Part shown: piece by piece, positions 50,564 to 58,710 of the stretch
Numbering within the stretch: position 1 is the first letter of the stretch
Layout of the letters: every line of letters starts with the position of its first letter
Source: Novosphingobium hassiacum
GTDB lineage: Bacteria > Pseudomonadota > Alphaproteobacteria > Sphingomonadales > Sphingomonadaceae
Direction of reading: 5' to 3'
NCBI RefSeq assembly: GCF_014196055.1
Contig: NZ_JACICY010000010.1
Location: 29,851 to 93,850 of the forward strand
DNA: 64,000 nt
The notes under the pieces: generated by a model
Database searches by the model: none
Seen by the model: only the letters and a program-made list of their open reading frames with translations
Told to the model about the DNA's origin: nothing
Made by a program: the position numbers and the translations under genes

Positions 50564-51643
50564 ATGGCAAGCGGGCCGTTGGTTGGAATCAAAGTCGTTG
50601 AATTTGCTGGCCTCGGGCCGGGCCCTTTTGCCGGAATGTTGCTGTCCGATCTGGGCGCCGAAGTGATCGAGATTGCGCGTGAAGGTACTCCGCCCCCACC
50701 CGCCATTCGTGGCGACGCGCGCGGTCGCAAGCGCATCTGCCTTAATCTCAAGTCGCCAGAAGCAGTCGAAACCTGCCTCAGTCTGATCGAAAAAGCTGAT
50801 CTCGTCTTCGAAGGCAATCGTCCCGGCGTCATGGAACGGTTGGGCCTCGGCCCCGATGTCATGCTCGCGCGTAACCCCGCGCTAGTCTATGGGCGCATGA
50901 CTGGTTGGGGCCAGAGCGGTCCCCTCGCCCACGCCGCCGGACACGACATCAACTACCTCGCCATTACCGGTCTGCTTCACGCGATCGGCCCGGCAGAGCG
51001 CCCGGTGCCGCCACTGAACCTCGGTGCCGACTACGGCGGCGGGTCGATGTTCCTCGTGGTCGGCGTGCTTTCGGCGCTGATCAGCGCGAAGGCTACCGGC
51101 AAGGGGCAGGTCGTGGATGCGGCGATGACCGATTGCGCCACTTATCTCGGTTCGCTGTTCCACAACTTCTATACGGCTGGCGCCTGGGAAGACCGGCGCG
51201 AGGCGAACCTGCTTGATGGCGGTGCGCCGTTCTACGGCAATTACGAATGCGCCGACGGCCGCTTCGTCGCCATCGGGTCGATCGAACCGCAGTTCTATCA
51301 ACTGCTTCTCGAAAAGACCGGCGCCGCAGACCGCCTGCCTCACAAGCAAATGGACAAAAAGAGCTGGCCGGAAATGCGCGAGATCCTGCGCGAGGTCTTC
51401 CTGACGAAGACGCGCGATGAATGGTGCCAGATCATGGAAGGCACCGACGTCTGCTTCGCCCCGGTTCTGAACCTGGCCGAAGCGCGTGAGCACCCGCACC
51501 AGATCGAACGCCGCGTCTTCACCGAATCAGGCGGCGTCGTCCAGGTTGCACCGGCACCCCGTTTCTCGCAGACGCCCGGTGCGATCCAATGGGCACCGTC
51601 CGACCGCGTCTGGACAGCGGAGGAAATCCTGTCGGGGTGGTAA
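50564..51643 (+). CDS. Alpha-methylacyl-CoA racemase (AMACR/Mcr-like)
   Basis: A 359-residue CaiB/BaiF protein of the racemase branch. N-terminal VKVVEFAGLGPGPFAGMLLSDLGAEV and the catalytic pair match Mycobacterium MCR: His127-Asp128 in GHDINYLAITG and Asp156 in GADYGGGS, with Glu in NYECADGRFVAIGSIEPQF. It inverts the 2-methyl centre of acyl-CoAs so that an ACAD specific for one enantiomer can act, as in isoprenoid and steroid side-chain breakdown. ATG has GGGAGAAGCAGA upstream. It is alone on its strand between the ferredoxin oxidoreductase and IclR genes. It is distinct from the CoA transferase at 23965, which keeps the transferase Asp. Confidence 0.93.
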   Translation: MASGPLVGIKVVEFAGLGPGPFAGMLLSDLGAEVIEIAREGTPPPPAIRGDARGRKRICLNLKSPEAVETCLSLIEKADLVFEGNRPGVMERLGLGPDVMLARNPALVYGRMTGWGQSGPLAHAAGHDINYLAITGLLHAIGPAERPVPPLNLGADYGGGSMFLVVGVLSALISAKATGKGQVVDAAMTDCATYLGSLFHNFYTAGAWEDRREANLLDGGAPFYGNYECADGRFVAIGSIEPQFYQLLLEKTGAADRLPHKQMDKKSWPEMREILREVFLTKTRDEWCQIMEGTDVCFAPVLNLAEAREHPHQIERRVFTESGGVVQVAPAPRFSQTPGAIQWAPSDRVWTAEEILSGW

Positions 51644-51663
51644 CACCCTGACGTCTTCCGACC

Positions 51664-51703
51664 AAAAAAAACCTTCGGGTCAGGACCTTTTCGGTCCTGA
51701 CCC
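51664..51703 (-). terminator. Rho-independent terminator of the IclR gene
   Basis: On the minus strand a perfect 11-bp stem (51693-51703 with 51677-51687, 5-base loop) is followed by a run of eight T (51664-51671). The stem begins within the IclR stop codon. It could also act for the racemase on the plus strand, but no T-tract follows on that side. Confidence 0.85.
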
Positions 51704-52509
51704 TAGCGCTGCGCTAGCCAGGTGGAACCGAGTTCTTCCCGCAGGTCGACCAGCGCATCGCCGATCGAGCTGATCTCGGACCGGCCAATCTGGCCTGCGA
51801 TGCGGATTGCGGAAAGGCCATAGCTCAGCCCGCCCATCGTGTCGGTCAGCACAGTTGCCACGGTCGTCACGCCCGGCGCGAAGTTCCCTTCGTCCACAGC
51901 ATAGCCTGTCTGGCGACAACACTGGACTTGTCTGCAATATTCATCGGTGTCTGGCGGAATCTGCCACCGCAACTGGGCCAGCTCGTACCTGATCTGGTCA
52001 TCGGAAAGGCCGAGCGCGGCCGCAAACGCACGACCTACCGCCCCGATGTAGAGCGGCAGGCGCTGCCCGATCGACATGTGAATCCGCATCGGATTGGGCG
52101 ATTCGACAAAACCGGCAAGAACGATGCGGTCACGGTCGATCCGCCTCCAAAAGCCGACTGAAGCTTGGGTCCGCGAGACAAAGTCGGTCAGACTGGGAAG
52201 CAGCAGCGAAAACGTGTTCGAAGGGTCAAGCGACCGCCGTGCGAGCAAGACGGCAGCGCTGCCCAACGAGTAGCATTTGGTCCTGTTGTCGAACTGCGCA
52301 TATCCTGCATCCGCAAGCTGCTTGAGGATGCGAAAGCACGAGCTAGGCGCAAAGTTGAGCTGGCGCGAGATGGCATTGACTCCCATCGGCATGGTCGCGT
52401 CCGCCAGAAACCGCAGCAAGGCCAAAGCCTGTCCGACCGTGTTGAGCTTCGTCGCCGATGTGTCCGCAAGCTCCGGCTCTACTGTGCGCAATTCGGGTAC
52501 ACTTCCCAT
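51703..52509 (-). CDS. IclR-family transcriptional regulator
   Basis: A 268-residue regulator. The N-terminal winged helix-turn-helix lies at about residues 25-85 (LALLRFLADATMPMGVNAISRQLN, CFRILKQLADAGY). The C-terminal effector domain has IGQRLPLYIGAVGRAFAA and AVDEGNFAPGVTTVATVL, the Gly-containing ligand loop. IclR proteins often repress catabolic operons and are released by a pathway intermediate; EdcR of Caenibius, an IclR, does this for estrogen genes. ATG at 52509 is 13 bases from GGAGG, longer than usual. It ends in a strong terminator and lies between a racemase and an MDR gene. Its targets are not visible; the racemase and ferredoxin oxidoreductase promoters are candidates. Confidence 0.92.
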   Translation of the reverse strand: MGSVPELRTVEPELADTSATKLNTVGQALALLRFLADATMPMGVNAISRQLNFAPSSCFRILKQLADAGYAQFDNRTKCYSLGSAAVLLARRSLDPSNTFSLLLPSLTDFVSRTQASVGFWRRIDRDRIVLAGFVESPNPMRIHMSIGQRLPLYIGAVGRAFAAALGLSDDQIRYELAQLRWQIPPDTDEYCRQVQCCRQTGYAVDEGNFAPGVTTVATVLTDTMGGLSYGLSAIRIAGQIGRSEISSIGDALVDLREELGSTWLAQR

Positions 52510-52685
52510 GTTATTACTGCAACCTCCGGCTAACACTGCCGATTTCGTGCCCGCAAGTGGCAATGTGAGAATCACTGCTTCGGACCGTCATTCCGGAAGA
52601 CAAAGGTGAAGTTGCACCACTGTCCGGTCGAGACGAAAGTCTTTGCAACCATGGATACGATTGAAAGCTAATTTTGCACCAATTG

Positions 52686-53690
52686 TCATGTGCATGTAAT
52701 GGCGATTTTCCCGAAGTGCTGTTGCGCGGCGAAGCGTTCAAATGCTCCGGCCAGCTCTACCAGCGGGACAACGGAATCGACGACCGGGGCGATGCCGTTC
52801 TGTTCGACCGCGGCGATCATCGCTTCCTGATGGTCCCGGCTTCCCACCGTAATGCCGCCCACACGCCGGTTGGCATGGATCAGGTGAATGGGCGCAATCT
52901 GTATCGGCTTGCGGCTCAGTACGCCAACAAGGCACAGCCTGCCGCCAACCCGCAACGATTGCAGCGACTGCGAAAGGTCTCCGCCCGCCACTTCGATCAG
53001 GTGATCCACGCCGCCGTCGCAATGGCTCCGCACAGCCCGGCTCCACTCAGGATCCATGCGATCGACCACCGCGTCCGCACCCAGAGCAAGAAGGCGGTCG
53101 ACCTTGTCGGGGCTGCCGCTTGTAGCAATGACCCTCGCGCCGGCAGCTTTGGCAAACTGAAGCGCGAAAATCGAAACACCGCCCGACCCTTGAACAAGCA
53201 CGGTCTCGCCGGGGCGCACCGCGCCTTCCACGAACAGCGCGCGCCACGCTGTCAGACCTGCGCAAGGCAGCGTCGCAGCAGAGACCGGATCCAGACTGGC
53301 AGGCGAACGGGTGAAGCCCGATTCTTCCATGGTGACGTAGCTGGCAGCAAATCCGTCGACGTGATCGCCCCGCATCCGCGCCACGCCTTCGTTATACGCT
53401 GCACCCCTCGTCCAGTCGGGAAAGAACGTGCCCATGACACGGTCGCCCACAGCAAAGCGATCAGCGCCAGGACCGGTTGCTTCGACAATGCCGACCCCGT
53501 CGGACAGGGGAATCCGCCCGGGCGCAGTTGGTATTACCCCAGTGACGACCAGCAAATCGTGGAAATTGAGGGAGCTGGCCTCAACCCTGACGAGGATCTC
53601 GCCCGCGCCCGGTTGGCGCGCTTCCATTGCCTTGGGCGTAAGAGCAGCGATGCTTGTTTCGGCCCCGATTTCATAGCTGAGCAACCGCAT
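52686..53690 (-). CDS. Zinc-free MDR alcohol dehydrogenase/quinone reductase
   Basis: A 334-residue medium-chain dehydrogenase. Its GroES-like N-terminal domain has VEASSLNFHDLLVVTG and the Rossmann domain begins with VLVQGSGGVSIFALQFAKAAGARVI. It lacks the four-Cys structural zinc loop. The catalytic-zinc residues are also not conserved, so it belongs to the quinone oxidoreductase/enoyl reductase group. ATG at 53690 has GGGAGAGGGA just upstream. It is alone on the minus strand, divergent from the AraC gene, and the shared 218-bp gap contains a perfect inverted repeat. It may reduce a pathway enone and be controlled by that regulator. Confidence 0.9.
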   Translation of the reverse strand: MRLLSYEIGAETSIAALTPKAMEARQPGAGEILVRVEASSLNFHDLLVVTGVIPTAPGRIPLSDGVGIVEATGPGADRFAVGDRVMGTFFPDWTRGAAYNEGVARMRGDHVDGFAASYVTMEESGFTRSPASLDPVSAATLPCAGLTAWRALFVEGAVRPGETVLVQGSGGVSIFALQFAKAAGARVIATSGSPDKVDRLLALGADAVVDRMDPEWSRAVRSHCDGGVDHLIEVAGGDLSQSLQSLRVGGRLCLVGVLSRKPIQIAPIHLIHANRRVGGITVGSRDHQEAMIAAVEQNGIAPVVDSVVPLVELAGAFERFAAQQHFGKIAITCT

Positions 53691-53908
53691 TCCCTCTCCC
53701 CTTTACTGAGTTTTTCAACGACCGTTGAATGGATTTCGCCAGCGCCGAATTTAATCGGTCCCTTGACTCGTCATTTCACATAGGGAATAACCATTCCCAG
53801 AGCGATAGAAAACTTGATAAGAATCGCAAACTTTGATGCTTCATGCCGCAAAAAGACGGTCAGATATGCAAGTCGGCCGATTTTGGCAGCGATCTTGGGA
53901 GAGCGCAG
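53691..53908. promoter_or_regulatory. Divergent control region, MDR / AraC genes
   Basis: A 218-bp AT-richer gap that must hold two promoters. It contains the perfect inverted repeat at 53714-53729 about 25 bp upstream of the MDR start, in a place suited for repression or activation of that gene. Confidence 0.6.
53714..53729. promoter_or_regulatory. Inverted repeat operator candidate (copy 2)
   Basis: TTCAACG-AC-CGTTGAA is a perfect 7+7 inverted repeat with a 2-base spacer. Its central 13 bases are identical to 29101-29113, upstream of the LysR gene. It is too symmetric for a typical AraC direct-repeat site, which suggests a dimeric helix-turn-helix protein of another family. Confidence 0.6.
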
Positions 53909-54943
53909 ATGGAAAAGCTTTTCGCCGGTTTCTCGGGCAACGCGCCGACCGTCGTATCGTCGTACGAGGCGATCACGCGTCGCGAATTTTATGATGGCGA
54001 ACTGATCAGCGAGACGGGAGACTTCTCCGGCGTCGATCTTGAGAAGGCCCTCAGCTCGCCACTGTCGATCACCCGCATCACGACCAGGACCGAACTTTCG
54101 TTCCGCCGCGGTCCGCAGCATATCCGCAAGAACCGGGTCGGCCTGCGCGTGCTGTGGTTCGCGCTCACCGGATCGATCCGCATCGTCCGCGCGACGGGCA
54201 CAACGGAAATTCCCGCCGGCAAGGCTGGCTTCCTCGATTCCAGCGTGCCCTTTTCCGCCAGCCTGAAACGGTCACCCGACGGCCATCACTCATCGTATCA
54301 AGTCATCATCCCGCCGGACCTGTTCATGAGCCATCTGCACGAAGCCGAACGTCTGACCGAGCCATTCAGCCTCGACACTCGCGAAGGCCACGCGGTGCGC
54401 GAATTGCTCGAAGTGCTGGCCAAGTATGGTGACCGTCTGGGCGAGAAGACCGCCGAACTCATGTCGCATTCGCTGCTCGAGGCAACGGCCGATCACCTGC
54501 GCAACAGCGGCATCGAAATGCCACGCCGCCAGAAGCTGGTGGATCGCAGGCTTTCGGACATCGAGAACTACATCAAGATGAACCTCGCCGATCCCGAGCT
54601 AAGCTACGACAAGGTCGCAATTTCGTGCGGGATTTCGCCGCGCTACCTATGCTTCCTGCTCAAGGCGAACAATACATCGTTCTCCGAACTGGTGTGGAAG
54701 AACCGCATGCCCAAAGCACGCGATTGGCTGATTTCACCCAAGACCCGCGATTATCCGATCCATGAGATTGCCTATATGTCCGGGTTCAAGAGCGCGGCCC
54801 ATTTCAGCCGCATGTTCAAGGCCACTTACGGCATGCCACCGCGCGAATACCGCGCGCAGAATTCGGGCGACGGACAACTCGCAAACCATAGCGCCCACGA
54901 GTTCGTGCGCTTCACCCATGTTGAGAACCGTCAGGCGGCCTGA
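53909..54943 (+). CDS. AraC-family transcriptional regulator
   Basis: A 344-residue regulator. The N-terminal half is an AraC_binding_2-like sensory region (TRITTRTELSFRRGPQHIR, FLDSSVPFSASLK). The C-terminal two helix-turn-helix motifs cover about residues 225-325, including VAISCGISPRYLCFLLK and IHEIAYMSGFKSAAHFSRMFKATYGMPPREYR. ATG at 53909 has GGGAGAG upstream; a longer frame from 53843 is possible but lacks a ribosome site. It is divergent from the MDR gene and upstream of the glyoxalase-Rieske-ACAD genes, which it may activate. A 122-bp gap separates it from the glyoxalase gene. Confidence 0.92.
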   Translation: MEKLFAGFSGNAPTVVSSYEAITRREFYDGELISETGDFSGVDLEKALSSPLSITRITTRTELSFRRGPQHIRKNRVGLRVLWFALTGSIRIVRATGTTEIPAGKAGFLDSSVPFSASLKRSPDGHHSSYQVIIPPDLFMSHLHEAERLTEPFSLDTREGHAVRELLEVLAKYGDRLGEKTAELMSHSLLEATADHLRNSGIEMPRRQKLVDRRLSDIENYIKMNLADPELSYDKVAISCGISPRYLCFLLKANNTSFSELVWKNRMPKARDWLISPKTRDYPIHEIAYMSGFKSAAHFSRMFKATYGMPPREYRAQNSGDGQLANHSAHEFVRFTHVENRQAA

Positions 54944-55065
54944 TCGCGATTCAGGCAGGGACAAGCGACCCATCACGCCTGGACACGCTTACCGTGCGAG
55001 GAAGCGGGCCGGATTTGTCAGTCTGGACAAGTCTGGCCAGTCCCAGCCAGTAGTGCGGTGAGGAG

Positions 55066-55545
55066 ATGCAGGTGACCCAAGAAAAGCCGTTCGATCCGTT
55101 GTGGGCGTGGGGCGAAGACGCCGAAACGCCCCGTATTCTGCACGGCATGATCAGGGTGCGTAATCTCGACGCATCGCTCCGCTTCTATTGTGACGGGTTG
55201 GGCATGAAACTGCTCGACCGGTACGATATCGAAGCCGGACGCTTTTCGATCCTGTTCCTGTCCTATGCCGGATATCGCGATGGCGAAGCGGCGCTGGAGC
55301 TCACCTGGAATTGGGATCAGGAAGCAGACTACACCCACGGCAGCGGGTACGGGCACATCGCCATTGGCGTGCCGGACGTCCCCGCGATGTGGTCGCGCCT
55401 CGGCGATTTCGGCGGTCGTCGGGGTACGGCTCCGAAGTCGCTCATGCCGGGCGCGCCGCAACTGGCTTTTGTCCATGATCCCGATGGCTACGCGATCGAA
55501 CTGATCCAGACCCGGCGTGCGCCGGCAAGCGCGCTGCAGTCGTGA
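55066..55545 (+). CDS. Lactoylglutathione lyase-like (glyoxalase I) protein
   Basis: A 159-residue VOC-superfamily protein with glyoxalase I metal ligands in order: His26 (ILHGMIRV), Glu78 (AALELTWN), His97 (GYGHIAIGV) and Glu145 (GYAIELIQ). This is the full set of GloA, so a glutathione hemithioacetal isomerase or a close relative is expected. The ATG at 55066 directly abuts GAGGAG; a GTG two codons later has ideal spacing and may be the true start. Its stop overlaps the GTG start of the FAD oxidase by 4 bp. The pair could convert a ketoaldehyde to a 2-hydroxyacid and then to a 2-oxoacid, which is inference. Confidence 0.88.
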   Translation: MQVTQEKPFDPLWAWGEDAETPRILHGMIRVRNLDASLRFYCDGLGMKLLDRYDIEAGRFSILFLSYAGYRDGEAALELTWNWDQEADYTHGSGYGHIAIGVPDVPAMWSRLGDFGGRRGTAPKSLMPGAPQLAFVHDPDGYAIELIQTRRAPASALQS

Positions 55546-56942
55546 CCGCCAGAACAGCTGGCGCGGCCTTAGACGAACTCGTAGCGCAACTCCGCAACGA
55601 ATTGGGCGATAGTGGCGTTCTGACAGGTGCAGACGTGACTGCGCGCAGTTGCGATCCGTTTCTGGATGTTCCGCCTGCCGCTCCTGCTCTGCTGCGTCCG
55701 CGCACCACGGCCGAGGTCTCGCGCATCATGCAGTTGTGCCATGCCGCGAATGTACCTGTGGTGCTGCACGGTGGACGCACCGGCGTTGCCGGAGGCGCCC
55801 ATGCCACCGCCGCCGAGCTGGTTATATCGCTCGAACGCATGAATCGTATCGTCGAGGTAGACCCCATCGGTGGAACGATGACGGTCGAGGCAGGCTTGGC
55901 CATCGAGACCGTGCAGCAGGAAGCCGAAAAGCACGGTCTGTTCTACCCGATCGATCTCGGATCGAAAGGGAGCGCTACGGTGGGCGGCACTATCGCCACC
56001 AATGCCGGCGGCAATCGCGTGATCCGCTGGGGAATGACGCGCCAGAACGTGCTGGGGCTCGAAGCGGTACTCGCCGACGGGACTGTGCTCGATCTGCAGA
56101 ACCGGTTTCTCAAGAACAATACCGGCTACGATCTCAAGCAGCTGTTCATCGGCTCGGAAGGCACGCTGGGCATTGTCTGCAAGGCGGTCTTGCGCCTCGT
56201 CGCCAAACCGCAGACGCAGAAAGTGGCGCTCGTCTCGCTCGACAGCTACAACAGCGTCCTCGATCTGCTGGGCCGGGCCCGTGCGCTGCAGCAGCTTTCC
56301 GCATTCGAGGTGATGTGGCAGGATTACTACGCCATAGTAGCAGGCGACCCCGCCCGGCGCGTGCTCGATCCGCAAGCGCAGTTCTTCGTCCTGATCGAGG
56401 TCATGGGCAACGACGAAGCCGCAGACGAGGCTGCATTTTCGGGATTGCTCGAACGCGCGTTCGAGGACGGGTTGCTGACCGATGCCGTGCTTGCCACATC
56501 GGGCAAGCAGGCCGACGATTTATGGCGCGTGCGCGAAGGGTCGGAAATCCTTGTCCGCGAAATGGGACCGTTCATTTCCTTCGATATAAGCGTCGATATC
56601 CGCCGGGCCGACGAATTTGTGGGTAAGGTGCGTGCTGCACTGGCGCAAACCTTCGGCTTCTATCGCTCGGTCGCATTCGGCCACTTGGGCGACAGCAACA
56701 TTCATATCGGCGTACACCTCGGCCCCGACACGCGTGAGCGCGGCCATGCGATTGAATGCTGCGTCTATGGCGTGCTCAAAGGCTTCGGCGGCGCGTTGAC
56801 CGCCGAACACGGTATCGGCACCATGAAGCGCGAATTTCTGCCGCACCACATTTCGGCCAACGCGCTGACAACAATGAAGCATGTCCGGCAGGCGCTTGAT
56901 CCGGTGCGGCTTCTCAACCGCAACGTCCTCTTCGAATCCTGA
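55542..56942 (+). CDS. FAD-linked oxidase (GlcD/D-2-hydroxyacid dehydrogenase-like)
   Basis: A 466-residue flavoprotein of the FAD_binding_4 plus FAD-oxidase C class. The FAD-binding domain has VVLHGGRTGVAGGAHAT, DLGSKGSATVGGTIATNAGGN and NTGYDLKQLFIGSEGTLGIV. The C-terminal domain has FGHLGDSNIHIGVH and EHGIGTMKREFL, the metal- and substrate-binding motifs of D-lactate/glycolate/2-hydroxyglutarate dehydrogenases. Its GTG start overlaps the glyoxalase stop (GTGA). It would oxidise a D-2-hydroxyacid to a 2-oxoacid, possibly feeding the 2-oxoacid:ferredoxin oxidoreductase encoded at 46840. Electron acceptor and exact substrate are unknown. Confidence 0.92.
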   Translation: MTARTAGAALDELVAQLRNELGDSGVLTGADVTARSCDPFLDVPPAAPALLRPRTTAEVSRIMQLCHAANVPVVLHGGRTGVAGGAHATAAELVISLERMNRIVEVDPIGGTMTVEAGLAIETVQQEAEKHGLFYPIDLGSKGSATVGGTIATNAGGNRVIRWGMTRQNVLGLEAVLADGTVLDLQNRFLKNNTGYDLKQLFIGSEGTLGIVCKAVLRLVAKPQTQKVALVSLDSYNSVLDLLGRARALQQLSAFEVMWQDYYAIVAGDPARRVLDPQAQFFVLIEVMGNDEAADEAAFSGLLERAFEDGLLTDAVLATSGKQADDLWRVREGSEILVREMGPFISFDISVDIRRADEFVGKVRAALAQTFGFYRSVAFGHLGDSNIHIGVHLGPDTRERGHAIECCVYGVLKGFGGALTAEHGIGTMKREFLPHHISANALTTMKHVRQALDPVRLLNRNVLFES

Positions 56943-57071
56943 CATCCTTGTCTGCACCTGGCTACCCGATTGTCTGGAATTGATAGCCGGCAACGAATTT
57001 GACCGGGATCAACACTCCCCGGACCGGAAGCAAACACCCTGCCCGCAGTGAAATACTGTGGGAGAGTAAGA

Positions 57072-58514
57072 ATGTACAAGGATGGTATCCCCGCCCTGGG
57101 CGGTTACGGTTTCGAGACGCCCAAGGCCGTTTCCGGCACGTCTTCGGTCGGCAAACTGACCCTTGCCCAAATCCTCGCCCTCGATGGTCAGCCGGTTCCG
57201 CCGGTATTGCAACCCTCGGGCGACCCGGTGGCCATGGAGGCCATCGTGCCGTTCGAGCGCTATACCGACGCCAAGTATGTTGATCTCGAAGTCGAACACC
57301 TCTGGAAAAAGCAGTGGCAGATCGCCTGTCGCGAGGAAGACATCCCGAATGTCGGCGATCGGCTGACCTACGACATCGTCGATTCATCCTACATTATAGT
57401 GCGTTCGGCTGCTGACGAGATTAAGGCCTATCACAACTTCTGCCCGCATCGCGGACGCCGCCTGTGCGATCATGCCGAGAACCTCGAGAACTTCCGCTGC
57501 CCTTTCCATGCATGGAGCTGGAACCTGGACGGATCGCTGGAATGGGTGCCGGGCCGCGAGGATTTCCCCAGCGTTTCGGAAAGCCATCACCGGCTCTCGG
57601 AAGTGAAGGTGGGCCGCTGGGGCGGCAATGTCTTCATCAACCCCGATCCGGAATCAGCGCCGCTGGAAAAGGCTCTGGGCCCATTGCCTGCGCTGTTCGC
57701 CGATCACCCGATGGAAGAGCGCCATACCGTGGCCCATTTCCGCAAGACCGTCCGCTGCAACTGGAAGCTGACGCAGGAAGCCTTCATGGAGGGCTACCAT
57801 GTGCTCGAAACGCACTGGGACGGCATGCCCTTCTTCGGATCGGCCTATACCCAGTACGACAATTGGGAAGACGGCGACAGTCACATCAATCGCCTCGTCA
57901 CCCCGTCAGTCGTGCCTGACTTGTGGGTCAAGGATGCCATCTCGCCCGAAGAGAGCGCGAGGCAGTTCTGCCAGACGATGGGGCTGCCGCTACCCGAAGC
58001 AGGATCGATCAGCACATTTACCGAAGGCCGCGCCTGGTGTGCGATGCAACGACGTCTCGCACTCGAGGCGACAAGCGGTCACGATCTGTCGGACAAGCCG
58101 AACTCCTATTTCCTCGACATGACCAAGTGCTTCATGTTCCCCAATCATCATCCCTGGTGGGGCGAGGCTCTGGCCTGGTGGTACCGCTTCCTTCCGGTGG
58201 GGCGCGATCCGGGCCTGTCGATGATGGAGGTGCGCGTCACTGCCCGCACGCCCAAGGGGCAGACCGCCCCCCCACCCCCGCCCATGCTGGAACTCGGCCC
58301 TGACGACAGGACCGACGAATGCGAGGCGCTGGGCGTGGTCGGCCATATCCTGCATCAGGACATGTCGAATCTTGTCGAAATCCAGAAAGGCATGAAGGCC
58401 GCTCCACCGGCAAAAGCCTTCCTCACACTGGCGCGGTATCAGGAGTCCAACATTCAGCATTTTCATAACGTCTATCGCAAGCTGCTGAACCTCCCTGATG
58501 CCCCGTCTGGCTGA
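57072..58514 (+). CDS. Rieske non-heme iron oxygenase, alpha subunit-like
   Basis: A 480-residue Rieske oxygenase. The [2Fe-2S] centre is CPHRGRRL (Cys124, His126) and CPFHAWSW (Cys143, His146). The mononuclear iron histidines are His243 and His248 in FMEGYHVLETHWD, with Glu in place of the usual bridging Asp just before the first His. It would hydroxylate an aromatic or steroid ring, or remove a methyl group. It has about 60 extra N-terminal residues compared with KshA-type enzymes. ATG at 57072 has GGGAGAG 6 bases upstream. No ferredoxin, reductase or adjacent beta subunit is present, so partners must lie elsewhere. Confidence 0.9.
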   Translation: MYKDGIPALGGYGFETPKAVSGTSSVGKLTLAQILALDGQPVPPVLQPSGDPVAMEAIVPFERYTDAKYVDLEVEHLWKKQWQIACREEDIPNVGDRLTYDIVDSSYIIVRSAADEIKAYHNFCPHRGRRLCDHAENLENFRCPFHAWSWNLDGSLEWVPGREDFPSVSESHHRLSEVKVGRWGGNVFINPDPESAPLEKALGPLPALFADHPMEERHTVAHFRKTVRCNWKLTQEAFMEGYHVLETHWDGMPFFGSAYTQYDNWEDGDSHINRLVTPSVVPDLWVKDAISPEESARQFCQTMGLPLPEAGSISTFTEGRAWCAMQRRLALEATSGHDLSDKPNSYFLDMTKCFMFPNHHPWWGEALAWWYRFLPVGRDPGLSMMEVRVTARTPKGQTAPPPPPMLELGPDDRTDECEALGVVGHILHQDMSNLVEIQKGMKAAPPAKAFLTLARYQESNIQHFHNVYRKLLNLPDAPSG

Positions 58515-58710
58515 TCCGGAACGGTCGGAAAAGAGCGGTATTCTGCTGTTTTGACCGGTCCGACATTGTCGCCGTCGGCAATAGGCAAAGTCCAGAAGTG
58601 CAAATTCTCTTGCATGCACCCGGAGGCAGATGGCCAAGAAACGCGTGGGGTGTGATGGAGATTGCATCACACCTCGCGCAGCGCAGGTGCCCACGCAAGC
58701 CCAGGGATGG

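Noticed and set aside
46840..53690. Assignment of the region as a complete estrogen (edc) cluster
   Set aside because: The IclR gene and the ferredoxin oxidoreductase recall it, but the P450 4-hydroxylase and extradiol dioxygenase that define it are not in the window.
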